From the NCBI RefSeq assembly GCF_030646615.1, contig NZ_JAUSLG010000066.1, forward strand, positions 1 through 64,000: 64,000 nucleotides of DNA, in the 5' to 3' direction. A model generated the notes under the pieces. The model had not been told where the DNA came from. It ran no database searches and worked only from the letters and a program-made list of their open reading frames with translations. The DNA comes from Phenylobacterium sp. GTDB lineage: Bacteria > Pseudomonadota > Alphaproteobacteria > Caulobacterales > Caulobacteraceae. Every line of letters begins with the position of its first letter. The stretch's first letter is position 1. This document shows, one piece after another, positions 1 to 8,222 of the stretch. A program made the position numbers and the translations under genes.

Positions 1-220
1 CCTCGGCGGGCGGCGGCTCTGGCGGCGGGGGCGGATCGGGGCGCGGCGGCGGCGGGATCAGGGCCACCTCGATGGCGCGGGGCTCTGGCTCGGCGGCCTT
101 GGGCGGCATGAGCGCAAGGGCCCCGAGGATCGCCGCATGAACCGCCAGGCTGACAAGGCCTGCCCCCGCGCGGCCCACTGTCCTGCGCGGCTTGTCCCTG
201 CCGTCTCCTCGCCCTTGCAT
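1..220 (-). CDS. TonB-like protein, N-terminal part (gene runs off the window)
   Basis: Reading leftwards from an ATG at 220 the frame stays open to the window edge, giving about 73 residues. A short basic N-terminus (residues 1-22) is followed by one hydrophobic segment (about 20-38, with the stretch GLVSLAVHAAILGALALMPP) and then by an acidic and proline-rich stretch dominated by PPPP and PEP runs. An inner-membrane anchor followed by a proline-rich periplasmic spacer is the TonB layout; TonB couples the ExbB-ExbD motor to outer-membrane receptors. The C-terminal domain that would prove this lies outside the window. TolA-like or other proline-rich anchored proteins remain possible. Confidence 0.6.
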   Translation of the reverse strand, partial: MQGRGDGRDKPRRTVGRAGAGLVSLAVHAAILGALALMPPKAAEPEPRAIEVALIPPPPRPDPPPPPEPPPAE

Positions 221-417
221 GAAGCGCCTGTCACCGTGATCGGGACCCAGATGGCTCCCATGGGGATGCGTCGAGAAGGTGGCGGCGGGCGGGCGCGCCC
301 ATGGTCAAGGCGCCTTGTTCGCGCCACGAACGCGCCATCACGGAGCCGTGATGGGCCAACCCAATGACCGTCCACTGCAGATGGGGATGGGGTCTGCGTT
401 GCAGGAAAGGCTTCTAA

Positions 418-969
418 ATGACGAAATCCACTCTTCGGTCGGCTGCGACCGTCAGCGTTCTGGTGATGGCCGGCCTGGTGGCCAGCGGCTGCGCCACCAA
501 GGGCTTTGTCCGCGACGAGGTCGCCGTGGTCGATGGCCGCGTCACCCAGGTGCAGGGCACCGCCGGCGAGGCGCTCGATCGCGCCAACGCCGCCCACAAG
601 CTGGCCGAGGGCAAGTTCCTCTATGAGGTCGTGCTCTCCGACGATTCCGTGAAATTCCCCTCCGACCGCCACGCCCTGTCGCCGGAGGCCGAGGCCCGTC
701 TGGCCGAGCTTGTGCAGCGGCTGACCTCGGAAAACCGCAACGTCTATCTGGAGATCCAGGGCCACACCGACGCCACCGGCCCTTCTGGCTATAATGACCA
801 ACTGGGCGAGGCCCGGGCCGAGGCCGTGCGCAAGTACCTGTCGATGAACGGCATCGCGCTCAACCGCATGGCCACCATCTCGTATGGCGAGGAGGTCCCG
901 GTGGCCTCCAATGACACCGCCGATGGTCGGGCGCAGAATCGCCGCGTGGCGATCATCGTCCTGACCTAA
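418..969 (+). CDS. OmpA-family lipoprotein
   Basis: A 183-residue protein. It has a signal peptide with a lipobox (LVASGC, lipidated Cys25), a short helical region (about 35-65) and a C-terminal OmpA-like peptidoglycan-binding domain (about 70-183). Diagnostic motifs are GHTDATG and the terminal NRRVAI. It is expected to sit in the outer membrane facing the periplasm and hold peptidoglycan, like Pal or other short OmpA lipoproteins. It is divergent from the TonB-like gene at 220. It is not obviously Pal itself, because no tol genes are in view. The family call is safe; the precise role is not known. Confidence 0.85.
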   Translation: MTKSTLRSAATVSVLVMAGLVASGCATKGFVRDEVAVVDGRVTQVQGTAGEALDRANAAHKLAEGKFLYEVVLSDDSVKFPSDRHALSPEAEARLAELVQRLTSENRNVYLEIQGHTDATGPSGYNDQLGEARAEAVRKYLSMNGIALNRMATISYGEEVPVASNDTADGRAQNRRVAIIVLT

Positions 970-979
970 GGCTGCCAGG

Positions 980-1019
980 TCCCGGCAGGACCTGGCCTTG
1001 GCCAGCGGTCCTGTCGGGA
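980..1019. terminator. Long hairpin between convergent genes
   Basis: Bases 980-992 pair with 1007-1019 over 13 positions with one G-T wobble, and an inner TGGCC/GGCCA stem extends the hairpin. It fills the gap between the stop of the lipoprotein gene and the stop of the EAL gene on the other strand, so it can serve both. There is no clear U-tract. Confidence 0.55.
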
Positions 1020-1020
1020 T

Positions 1021-1815
1021 CTAGCCCGCCGCGGCCACGCGCCGAGGCGTTGGCAGATCGACCGCCGGCAGGGTCTCGAAGGCCGGCCGGGCCAGGAGGT
1101 AGCCCTGGATATAGCGGACGCCGATGGCGCGCAGGGCCGCCAGCTCGCCCTCCGTCTCGACGCCCTCGGCGATGACCTGGATCCCAAGCTCAGCGCACAT
1201 CCGCACCACGCCCGCCACGATGGTCCGTCGCGGCAGGCTCTGGTCCAGGCCGCGGATCAGCTCCATGTCCAGCTTGATGATGTCGGTCTGGAAGCGGGCC
1301 AGCAGGTTCAGCCCCGCATGGCCGGCGCCGAAATCGTCCAGCGCGGTGCCAAAGCCCATCTTCTGATAGCTGGCGACGATATTGGCCACATGGGCGGGGT
1401 CGGCCATCTGCTCGTTCTCGGTGAACTCGAAGATCAGTCGCTCGGTGGGGAAACCCTGGGCCGCGGCGGTCTTCAGGGTCAGCTGGATGCAGGCCAACGG
1501 CGAATAGACCGCGTTGGGCAGGAAGTTGATCGACAGCCTGGCTGGCCCGTCAAGAATGCCGGCCCGGGTGGCCGTCTCGATCGCCCTGACCCGGCACTGC
1601 TGGTCGAAGGCGTAGCGGTTCTCTTCCGTCACCTGGGAGAGCACGCTCAGGGCGGACTGCCCATCCCGGCCGCGGACCAGGGCCTCATAGGCGAAGGGCC
1701 GGCCGGTCTCCATGTCGATGATCGGCTGGAAGGCCATCGCGAAATCGAAGTCGAGACCGGCGCCGTCGCGGCAGCCCTGGCACGGGACGGTGGCTTTCTG
1801 GGCGGTGGGGGTCAT
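1021..1815 (-). CDS. EAL-domain cyclic-di-GMP phosphodiesterase
   Basis: A 264-residue soluble protein consisting of little more than one EAL domain, which hydrolyses cyclic-di-GMP to pGpG. Visible catalytic or metal-site motifs are YEALVRG (the EAL signature), the Asn in INFLPNAV, FEFTENE, LDDFGAG, IIKLD and VIAEGVET, so it looks active rather than degenerate. A CxxC pair (PCQGC) sits near residue 16 ahead of the domain and could bind metal or sense redox. There is no GGDEF, PAS or membrane segment. It converges on the OmpA-type lipoprotein gene. Target process unknown. Confidence 0.88.
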   Translation of the reverse strand: MTPTAQKATVPCQGCRDGAGLDFDFAMAFQPIIDMETGRPFAYEALVRGRDGQSALSVLSQVTEENRYAFDQQCRVRAIETATRAGILDGPARLSINFLPNAVYSPLACIQLTLKTAAAQGFPTERLIFEFTENEQMADPAHVANIVASYQKMGFGTALDDFGAGHAGLNLLARFQTDIIKLDMELIRGLDQSLPRRTIVAGVVRMCAELGIQVIAEGVETEGELAALRAIGVRYIQGYLLARPAFETLPAVDLPTPRRVAAAG

Positions 1816-1908
1816 GACGCGGGTCCGTGGGAACTGACCCGCGACCCTGCCCTAAGAACATGAATCAACGGTGGAATGCCGTGCGACAGGCCGCCACACG
1901 GCCTGGCC

Positions 1909-3657
1909 TCAGCCCCCGAGCGCCTCGGCGCCGACGGCCTCCAGCTCGGCCGCCCCTTGGGTCACCGCCGCCACCAGGCCGCCGGCGCCGGCCAGGACCT
2001 GTGCGCCATAGAGGCGCAGCAGCGGCAGGCGGGCCTGCATCCAGGGATCGTCCGACCCCGCCGCGGCCAGGGCCTGCCGGGCCAGGACAAAGCCGCCGAT
2101 CACATCGCCGGCCAGCTTCAGATAGGGCGTCGCGCCGGCGGCGGAGTCGGTCCCCCGGTTGGCCAGCAGCCAGTCGGTGGCCGCCTCCAGGGACCGCACG
2201 CCCTCGGCCAGGCGGCGGCCGGCCTCGGTGAGGTCGGCGCGTTCGGTCAGGGCCTCTGCGGTCATGGCCATCTCGGCGCATAGGGCGTCCATCACCGCGC
2301 CGTCCGCCATGCCGAGCTTGCGGCCCGCCAGGTCCAGGGCCTGGATCCCGTTGGCGCCCTCATAGATCGGGGCGATGCGGGCGTCGCGATAGTGCTGGGC
2401 CGCGCCCGTCTCCTCGATGAAACCCATGCCCCCGTGGATCTGCACCCCCATGGAGGCGACCTCGACCCCCATATCGGTGGACCAGGCCTTGGCGATGGGG
2501 GTCAGCAGTTCCTGGCGGGCCTTGGCGCTCGCCCGAGCCTCCGGCGTCGGTCCCAGCCGCGCATGGTCGGCCAGCACGCCGGTCATGAAGCAGATGCCCC
2601 GAGCCGCCTCGATCTTCGCCTTCATCAGCATCAGGGTGCGGCGCACGTCCGGATGGTCGAAGATCGGGGCCGGCGAGGCCCCGGTCCAGGGCGACTTCCC
2701 CTGGGTGCGGTCCTGGGCGTAGGCCAGCGCCTGCTGAAAGGCCCGCTCGGCGATACCGACGCCCTCGACGCCCACCTGCAGGCGGGCGGCGTTCATCATG
2801 ACGAACATGTGGGCCAGGCCCTGATTGACCTCCCCCACCAGCTCAGCCTGGGCGCCGTCGAACATCATCACGCAGGTGGGCGAGGCGTGGATGCCCAGCT
2901 TGTGCTCGATGGAGGCCGGCCACAGGGCGTTGGCCTCCCCCAGGGACCCGTCGTCCTTGACCAGCCGCTTGGTGGCCAGGAACAGCGAGATGCCCTTCAC
3001 CCCGGGCGGCGCATCGGGCAGCCTCGCCAGCACCAGGTGGCAGATATTGTCCGCCGCATCGTGGTCGCCCCAGGTGATGAAGATCTTCTGGCCATAGAGC
3101 TTGTAGCCGCCCTTCCCGTCCGGCTCGGCCCGGGTGGTGAGCGCCGCCAGGTCCGTGCCGGCCTGGGGCTCGGTCAGGTTCATGGTGCCGGTCCATTCGC
3201 CGGAGACCAGCCGAGGCAGGACCAGGCGCTTCTGCCGCTCATCCCCATGCAGGGTCAGGGCCTCGATGGCCGCCTGGGTCAGCATGGGGCAGAGGCCAAA
3301 GGCCATGTTGGCCGCATGGACCATCTCGAAGACGGCCAGCTCCATGGCCTTGGGCAGGCCCTGGCCCCCATGCTCAGGCTCGGCCGACAGGCTGTTCCAG
3401 CCCTGTTCGGCAAAGGCGCGATAGGCCTCGGCGAAACCCGGCGCAGCGGTGACCTTGCCGTCCTTGTGGCTGGCGCCCTTCTGGTCGCCGATCCGGTTCA
3501 GGGGGGCGAGCACGTCGGTGGCGAAGGCGCCGGCGGCGTCCAGCACCGCTTCGATGGTGGCCTCGTCCAGCTCCGGAAAGCTCGCCTTGGCCAGATCCCC
3601 GTGGCCGGCGACGTTGAGGGCGAAGGCGATGTCGCGGACAGGCGCGCGGAAGGTCAT
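1909..3657 (-). CDS. Acyl-CoA dehydrogenase (long, DmdC-like subfamily)
   Basis: 582 residues, the length of the subfamily that carries an extra C-terminal domain beyond the usual 380-residue acyl-CoA dehydrogenase core. Residues about 40-160 are the N-terminal helical domain, about 160-270 the middle beta domain (motif MNLTEPQAGTDL), about 280-450 the FAD-binding helical domain (GGMGFIEETGAAQHYRD, IYEGANGIQALDL), and the rest the terminal domain. It oxidises an acyl-CoA to the enoyl-CoA and passes electrons to ETF. Relatives include 3-methylmercaptopropionyl-CoA dehydrogenase (DmdC), but no other dmd gene is here, so the substrate is left open. Confidence 0.88.
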   Translation of the reverse strand: MTFRAPVRDIAFALNVAGHGDLAKASFPELDEATIEAVLDAAGAFATDVLAPLNRIGDQKGASHKDGKVTAAPGFAEAYRAFAEQGWNSLSAEPEHGGQGLPKAMELAVFEMVHAANMAFGLCPMLTQAAIEALTLHGDERQKRLVLPRLVSGEWTGTMNLTEPQAGTDLAALTTRAEPDGKGGYKLYGQKIFITWGDHDAADNICHLVLARLPDAPPGVKGISLFLATKRLVKDDGSLGEANALWPASIEHKLGIHASPTCVMMFDGAQAELVGEVNQGLAHMFVMMNAARLQVGVEGVGIAERAFQQALAYAQDRTQGKSPWTGASPAPIFDHPDVRRTLMLMKAKIEAARGICFMTGVLADHARLGPTPEARASAKARQELLTPIAKAWSTDMGVEVASMGVQIHGGMGFIEETGAAQHYRDARIAPIYEGANGIQALDLAGRKLGMADGAVMDALCAEMAMTAEALTERADLTEAGRRLAEGVRSLEAATDWLLANRGTDSAAGATPYLKLAGDVIGGFVLARQALAAAGSDDPWMQARLPLLRLYGAQVLAGAGGLVAAVTQGAAELEAVGAEALGG

Positions 3658-3784
3658 GCGGGGCTCCAGTAAGGCAGGCGCTATTTAGGCGCGATGACGT
3701 GGCGTCACCAAGGCCGAGCAGCCCAGGAGGGGACAAGCCGGGCCCTTTGCGGCTATCACGCCCCTGCGTAACCGGAGCCAGACC

Positions 3785-4717
3785 ATGAGCCAAGCCGAAG
3801 CCGCCGTCCAACGCGCCGCCCAGGCCCTGGCCAGCGGCGCCCTGGCCATCCTGCCCACCGAGACGGTCTATGGCCTGGCCGCCGACGCCGCCGATCCCCG
3901 GGCCGTGGCCGCCCTGTTCGAGGCCAAGGGCCGGCCGCGGTTCAATCCCCTGATCGCCCATGTGGCCGACCTGGCCATGGCCGAGACCATCGCCCGGTTC
4001 GACGACCGCGCCCAGGCGCTGGCCGAGGCCTTCTGGCCCGGTCCCCTGACCCTGGTGCTGCCGATCACCGATCAGGCGGCGGTGTGTGACCTGGCCCGCG
4101 CCGGCCTGGACAGCGTCGCCGTCCGCGCCCCGGCCCATCCTGTGGCCCACGCCGTGATCGCCGCCCTCGGCCGTCCGGTGGTGGCGCCCTCGGCCAATCG
4201 CTCGGGGCGGCCGAGCCCCACCACATTCTCCGACGCCCTGGAGGAGACCGGGGTGTTCGCCCTGGCCGCCCTGGACGGCGGGCCCTGCGCCGTGGGGCTG
4301 GAGTCCACTGTCGTCGCCCTGCTGGACGAACCCCGCCTGCTGCGCCCTGGCGCTGTGACCCGCGAACAGATCGAGGCGGTGATCGGCCCGCTGGCCGAGG
4401 CCGAGGATGACGCCCACCGCTCGCCCGGCCGCATGGCGCGGCACTACGCCCCCCAGGCCCCGGTGCGGCTCAACGCCGCCGCGCCCGAGCCGGACGAGGC
4501 CTATCTGGCCTTCGGACCCGACGCGCCGGAGGGGCCGCGGGTGTTCAATCTGAGCCCTACCGGCGACCTGGCCGAGGCCGCCAGCCACCTGTTCGCCTAT
4601 CTGCGGGCGGCTGATCGCACCGCCCCGCGGGCCATCGCCGTGGCGCCGATCCCGACCCATGGGCTGGGCGAGGCGATCGCCGACCGCCTGAATCGGGCGG
4701 CGGGCTTTGTCGGCTAG
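3785..4717 (+). CDS. sua5: L-threonylcarbamoyladenylate synthase (Sua5/YrdC type)
   Basis: 310 residues: an N-terminal YrdC domain (about 10-195, with ILPTETVYGL, RPRFNPLIAHV and the late SANRSGRPSPT) followed by the smaller Sua5 C-terminal domain (about 200-310). The enzyme makes threonylcarbamoyl-AMP from threonine, bicarbonate and ATP, the first step of the t6A37 modification of ANN-decoding tRNAs. The ATG at 3785 is chosen because the family motif begins about 20 residues later. The gene starts 128 nt from the divergent acyl-CoA dehydrogenase and is followed 24 nt later by the FAD oxidoreductase on the same strand. Confidence 0.93.
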   Translation: MSQAEAAVQRAAQALASGALAILPTETVYGLAADAADPRAVAALFEAKGRPRFNPLIAHVADLAMAETIARFDDRAQALAEAFWPGPLTLVLPITDQAAVCDLARAGLDSVAVRAPAHPVAHAVIAALGRPVVAPSANRSGRPSPTTFSDALEETGVFALAALDGGPCAVGLESTVVALLDEPRLLRPGAVTREQIEAVIGPLAEAEDDAHRSPGRMARHYAPQAPVRLNAAAPEPDEAYLAFGPDAPEGPRVFNLSPTGDLAEAASHLFAYLRAADRTAPRAIAVAPIPTHGLGEAIADRLNRAAGFVG

Positions 4718-4741
4718 GCTGTGAGGGGCTAGATTTATCCC

Positions 4742-6151
4742 ATGAGCCTTTCCGTCCCCGCCGACGTCATCTCCCGCCTGAAGGCCGTGCTCGGCGAGGG
4801 CGGCTGGAGCCAGGACCCTGAGCGCCTGGCTCCCAAGCTGCTGGAATGGCGCGACCGCTGGAGCGGCCAGACCCCCTTCCTCGCCCTGCCGGGCTCGACG
4901 GCCGAGGTGGCCGCCGTGGTCGGCATCTGTTTCGAGGCGGGCGTTCCGATCACGCCGCAGGGGGGCAATACCGGCCTGGTGGGCGGCCAGATCCCCATGG
5001 GCGAGATCCTCCTGTCCACCGAACGCCTGCGCGGCGTCCGCGACGTGGACGCCCTGGACGACGTCATGGTGGTGGAGGCCGGCGTCACCCTGGCCGGCGC
5101 GCACGAGGCGGCGCTGGAGAAGAACCGCCGCTTCCCGCTGGACCTGGCCTCGCAGGGGACGGCGACCATCGGCGGGGTGATCTCCACCAATGCTGGCGGC
5201 ACCGCGGTGCTGCGCTATGGGACCACCCGGGACCTGGTGCTGGGCCTGGAGGCGGTGCTGCCCAATGGCGAGGTGTGGAACGGCCTCAAGCGCCTGCGCA
5301 AGGACAATACCGGCTACGACCTCAAGCAGCTGCTGATCGGCGCGGAGGGCACGCTGGGCGTCGTGACCGCCGCCAGCCTGAAGCTGTTTCCCATCCTGCC
5401 GTCCCGAGCCACGGCCATGGTCGGCCTGGCCAGTCCGCGGGCGGCGCTCGACCTTTTGGCCCGGGCCAAGGAGGCGGCCGGCGGCGGGGTCGAGGCCTTC
5501 GAACTGATCAGCCGGGTCGGCGTGGACTTCGCCCTCAAGAACATCGCCGGCCAGCGCGACCCTCTAAGCGAGCCCCATCCCTGGTACGTGCTGGTGGAGC
5601 TGGCCTCGGGCGAGCCGGGCGCGGCGGAAGCCGCCCTGGAGCGGCTGTTGGCCCAGGCCCTGGAGACCGGCCTCATCGCCGACGCCGTGGTCGCCCAGAC
5701 CAGGACCCAGGCCGAGGCGCTCTGGTCCCTGCGGGAAAACCAGTCGCCGGCCCAGAAGCCCGAGGGCGCCACCTGGAAGCACGACGTCTCGGTGCCGGTC
5801 AGCAAGGTGGCCGATTTCCTGGAGGAGGCCGGCGCGGCCATGACCGCCTTTGCGCCCGGCTGCCGAATCTGCGCCTTCGGCCATGTGGGGGACGGCAACA
5901 TCCACTATGACGTCCTGCGCCCCGACGGAGGCGACGACGGCGCCCATTCGGCGGGGCGTGACGCTGGGTCGCGGCTTGTCCACGACATTGTCGCCCGCCT
6001 CGAAGGCTCCATCTCGGCCGAGCACGGCCTGGGGGCGATGAAGACCGACGAAGCCTTGCGCTACAAGGCGCCGGTGGAGGTGAACGCTCTGCGGGCGATC
6101 CGCCTGGCTCTTGACCCGAAGCGCATCATGAATCCGCGCGTCCACTTTTAA
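4742..6151 (+). CDS. FAD-linked D-2-hydroxyacid dehydrogenase (GlcD / D2HGDH family)
   Basis: 469 residues with a PCMH-type FAD-binding domain (about 40-215: PQGGNTGLVGGQ, STNAGG, RYGTTRDLVLGLEAVLPNG) and a C-terminal cap domain (about 220-469) with the metal-site pattern FGHVGDGNIHYD and the terminal SAEHGLGAMK and KRIMNPRVHF. The single-polypeptide form oxidises D-2-hydroxyglutarate or D-lactate to the 2-oxoacid and feeds electrons to ETF or the respiratory chain. Substrate choice between D-2-hydroxyglutarate, D-lactate and glycolate cannot be made from sequence alone; size and motifs favour the D2HGDH-like branch. Confidence 0.87.
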   Translation: MSLSVPADVISRLKAVLGEGGWSQDPERLAPKLLEWRDRWSGQTPFLALPGSTAEVAAVVGICFEAGVPITPQGGNTGLVGGQIPMGEILLSTERLRGVRDVDALDDVMVVEAGVTLAGAHEAALEKNRRFPLDLASQGTATIGGVISTNAGGTAVLRYGTTRDLVLGLEAVLPNGEVWNGLKRLRKDNTGYDLKQLLIGAEGTLGVVTAASLKLFPILPSRATAMVGLASPRAALDLLARAKEAAGGGVEAFELISRVGVDFALKNIAGQRDPLSEPHPWYVLVELASGEPGAAEAALERLLAQALETGLIADAVVAQTRTQAEALWSLRENQSPAQKPEGATWKHDVSVPVSKVADFLEEAGAAMTAFAPGCRICAFGHVGDGNIHYDVLRPDGGDDGAHSAGRDAGSRLVHDIVARLEGSISAEHGLGAMKTDEALRYKAPVEVNALRAIRLALDPKRIMNPRVHF

Positions 6152-6169
6152 AGGCGGCGCAACCGCCTT
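6151..6169 (+). terminator. Hairpin directly after the FAD dehydrogenase
   Basis: AAGGCGG (6151-6157) pairs perfectly with CCGCCTT (6163-6169) around a CGCAA loop, beginning at the last base of the stop codon and followed by GGCTTT. A weak rho-independent terminator or attenuator ahead of yaaA. Confidence 0.5.
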
Positions 6170-6204
6170 GGCTTTGTCATGAAGAGCGGTCAAAGGACCG
6201 CGCC

Positions 6205-6987
6205 ATGCTGATCGTTCTCTCCCCGGCCAAGGCGCTGGACTTCTCCGCGCCGCAAAAGCTGCTGCCCATGACGGCGCCGCAGTTCGATGCGGACGTGATC
6301 GAGCTTTCCAAGACCACCCGCAAGCTCACCGTCGCCGACCTCAAGCGGCTGATGTCCCTGTCGGACAATCTGGCCGAGCTGAACCGCGCCCGCTTCCAGG
6401 CCTTCGACCCCGAGAGCGAGGACGGGCTGCAGGCCGCCCTGGCCTTCAATGGCGACGTCTATACGGGACTCCAGGCCCGCACCCTCAGCAAGGCCGATCT
6501 GGACTGGGCGCAGGACCACCTGCGCATCCTGTCGGGCCTCTATGGCCTGCTGCGGCCCCTGGACGTGATCCAGCCCTATCGCCTGGAGATGGGGACCCGG
6601 TTGAAGACCAAGCGGGGAGCCACCCTCTATGACTTCTGGTCCGACCGGATCGCCAAGGCGCTGAACGTCGCGGGCCAGGATCACGCCGACCCGACGCTGG
6701 TGAACCTGGCCAGCCAGGAATATTTCGGCGCCGTCGACGCCCAGGCCCTGAAGCTGCCGATCCTCAACATCCGCTTCCTGGAGGAAAAGGACGGCCATGC
6801 GCGGATCGTCAGCTTCTACGCCAAGAAGGCCCGGGGCCTGATGGCCCGCTACGCCATCGACAACCGCATCACCCGCGCCGATGATCTGCGGGGCTTCGAC
6901 CTGGAGGGCTACGGCTTCGTGGCCGCCCAGTCCCAGCCCGGCGAATGGACCTTCAGCCGCAGGCAGCCGACCGCCGCTGCGGCCTGA
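6205..6987 (+). CDS. yaaA: Peroxide stress protein YaaA
   Basis: 260 residues over the whole UPF0246/YaaA length. It opens with the family hallmark MLIVLSPAKALDF and carries RILSGLYGLLRPLD and NLASQEYF. In E. coli YaaA binds DNA and lowers free intracellular iron during hydrogen peroxide stress. A Shine-Dalgarno-like AAGGA precedes the ATG. It lies 25 nt upstream of the hydroxybutyrate dehydrogenase gene on the same strand, so the two may be cotranscribed. Peroxide genes ahpC and ahpF lie about 4 kb away but are not in the same operon. Confidence 0.93.
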   Translation: MLIVLSPAKALDFSAPQKLLPMTAPQFDADVIELSKTTRKLTVADLKRLMSLSDNLAELNRARFQAFDPESEDGLQAALAFNGDVYTGLQARTLSKADLDWAQDHLRILSGLYGLLRPLDVIQPYRLEMGTRLKTKRGATLYDFWSDRIAKALNVAGQDHADPTLVNLASQEYFGAVDAQALKLPILNIRFLEEKDGHARIVSFYAKKARGLMARYAIDNRITRADDLRGFDLEGYGFVAAQSQPGEWTFSRRQPTAAAA

Positions 6988-7012
6988 CATCAGACCTTGA
7001 GGAGCGCGCGAC

Positions 7013-7810
7013 ATGGCCGTGGACTATGGGATCGCCGGCCATGTGGCCATCGTCACCGGCTCCACCAGCGGCATCGGCCAGGCCATGGCCGCGGCGCTCG
7101 CCGAACAGGGGGTGAATGTCATCCTCAACGGCCTGGGTGATCCGGCCCAGATCGAGACCGATCGCCGGGCCCTGCAGGCGCGCACCAATGCGACCATCGC
7201 CTATCACGGCGCCGACATGACCAAGGCCGATGAGATCGCCGACCTGGTGGACTTCGCCGTGCGCGAGTTCGGCCGCCTCGACATCCTGGTCAACAATGCG
7301 GGCGTCCAGCACGTCTCGCCCATCGAGGACTTTCCGCCGGAGAAGTGGGACGCGCTCATCGCCATCATCCTGTCCTCGGCCTTCCACGCCACCCGCGCCG
7401 CCGTGCCGGTGATGAAGGCCCAGGGCCGCGGCCGGATCGTCAATATCGCCTCGGCCCACGGCCTGGTGGCCTCGCCGTTCAAGTCGGCCTATGTGGCGGC
7501 CAAGTTCGGGGTGGTGGGCCTGACCAAGGCGGTCGGCGTCGAGCTGGCCAAGAGCGGGGTGACCTGCAACGCCATCTGCCCGGGCTATGTGAAGACCCCC
7601 CTGGTGGAGGCCCAGATCGGCGACCAGGCCCGCTCCCGGGGGATTTCCGAGGACCGGGTGGTGGAGGAGGTGATCCTGGCCGCCCAGCCCAACCGGGCCT
7701 TTGTGGAATACGACCACCTGGCCGGCATGCTGCTCTATCTGGTCTCGGACATGGGCGCCTCGGCCACGGGGGCGGCCCTGTCGGTGGACGGCGGCTGGAC
7801 GGCGACCTGA
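7013..7810 (+). CDS. bdhA: 3-hydroxybutyrate dehydrogenase (short-chain dehydrogenase)
   Basis: 265 residues, a classical short-chain dehydrogenase: NAD site GSTSGIGQ (about 17-24), NNAG (about 92-95), catalytic Ser in NIASAHGL and the YVAAK Tyr-Lys pair. The segment ICPGYVKTPLVEAQI and the C-terminal GAALSVDGGW match D-3-hydroxybutyrate dehydrogenases, which oxidise 3-hydroxybutyrate to acetoacetate during PHB or ketone-body use. GAGGAG lies 8 nt ahead of the ATG. No PHB genes are beside it, so the name rests on sequence resemblance within a very broad family. Confidence 0.8.
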   Translation: MAVDYGIAGHVAIVTGSTSGIGQAMAAALAEQGVNVILNGLGDPAQIETDRRALQARTNATIAYHGADMTKADEIADLVDFAVREFGRLDILVNNAGVQHVSPIEDFPPEKWDALIAIILSSAFHATRAAVPVMKAQGRGRIVNIASAHGLVASPFKSAYVAAKFGVVGLTKAVGVELAKSGVTCNAICPGYVKTPLVEAQIGDQARSRGISEDRVVEEVILAAQPNRAFVEYDHLAGMLLYLVSDMGASATGAALSVDGGWTAT

Positions 7811-7830
7811 GGGCGTTGCGAGCCGCCTAA

Positions 7831-7853
7831 GAGGGGACACGAAGGGGCCCCTC
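7831..7853. repeat. Short CACGAAGGGG-type palindrome
   Basis: GAGGGG and CCCCTC close a small hairpin containing ACACGAAGG. The same ACACGAAGG core recurs at 7934-8000, 23391-23420 and 24311-24344. It is one member of a second intergenic repeat family in this window. Confidence 0.5.
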
Positions 7854-7860
7854 ACCCCTC

Positions 7861-7900
7861 CCTCATCCTGAGGTGCGAGCGAAGCGAGCCTCGAAGGACG
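7861..7900 (+). repeat. Palindromic intergenic repeat, copy A
   Basis: A 40-bp unit starting CCTCATCCTGAGGTGCGAGC and ending CCTCGAAGGACG, nearly identical to units at 8096-8135 and 13571-13611 and, inverted, at 8026-8068. It looks like the REP-type extragenic palindromes widespread in alphaproteobacteria. It is non-coding despite open frames across it. Confidence 0.75.
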
Positions 7901-7933
7901 CAAGGCCTCGCGCCGCAGGCGTCCGAAAGGCGA

Positions 7934-8000
7934 ACCACTAAGCACACGAAGACCACCAAGGACGGCGCGGCGCCTTCGTGCCCTTTGTGGGCTTCGTGGT
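7934..8000. repeat. 67-bp imperfect palindrome
   Basis: ACCACTAAGCACACGAAGACC at the left is matched by the reverse complement of the right end (GGGCTTCGTGGT), so the whole unit can fold into one long imperfect hairpin. It contains the CACGAAGG core seen at three other places in the window. With its neighbours it fills the 412-base gene-free stretch 7811-8222, in which I see no gene. Confidence 0.6.
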
Positions 8001-8025
8001 TGACCAACTCGCCCTGCGACCGCCT

Positions 8026-8068
8026 CGTCCTTCGAGGCCCTGCTCGCGCAGGGCGCCTCAGGATGAGG
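8026..8068 (-). repeat. Palindromic intergenic repeat, copy B (inverted)
   Basis: Begins CGTCCTTCGAGG and ends CCTCAGGATGAGG, the reverse complement of the ends of copies A and C, with a slightly different centre. Two opposed copies about 130-165 bp apart is a common arrangement for REP-type pairs. Confidence 0.7.
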
Positions 8069-8095
8069 ACGGACTGCAGACGCCCGCACCCCCTC

Positions 8096-8135
8096 CCTCA
8101 TCCTGAGGTGAGAGCAAAGCGAGCCTCGAAGGACG
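8096..8135 (+). repeat. Palindromic intergenic repeat, copy C
   Basis: A 40-bp unit differing from copy A at only two central positions (GAGAGCAAAGC in place of GCGAGCGAAGC). It lies about 90 bp ahead of the monooxygenase start codon. Confidence 0.75.
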
Positions 8136-8222
8136 CACGGCCCCGCTGGTTGCCGACCCTAGGGGAAACCGCGCCATCCTCCGCCGCGACAGCCGAGGGA
8201 CATCGGCGTGGGAGGACCAATA

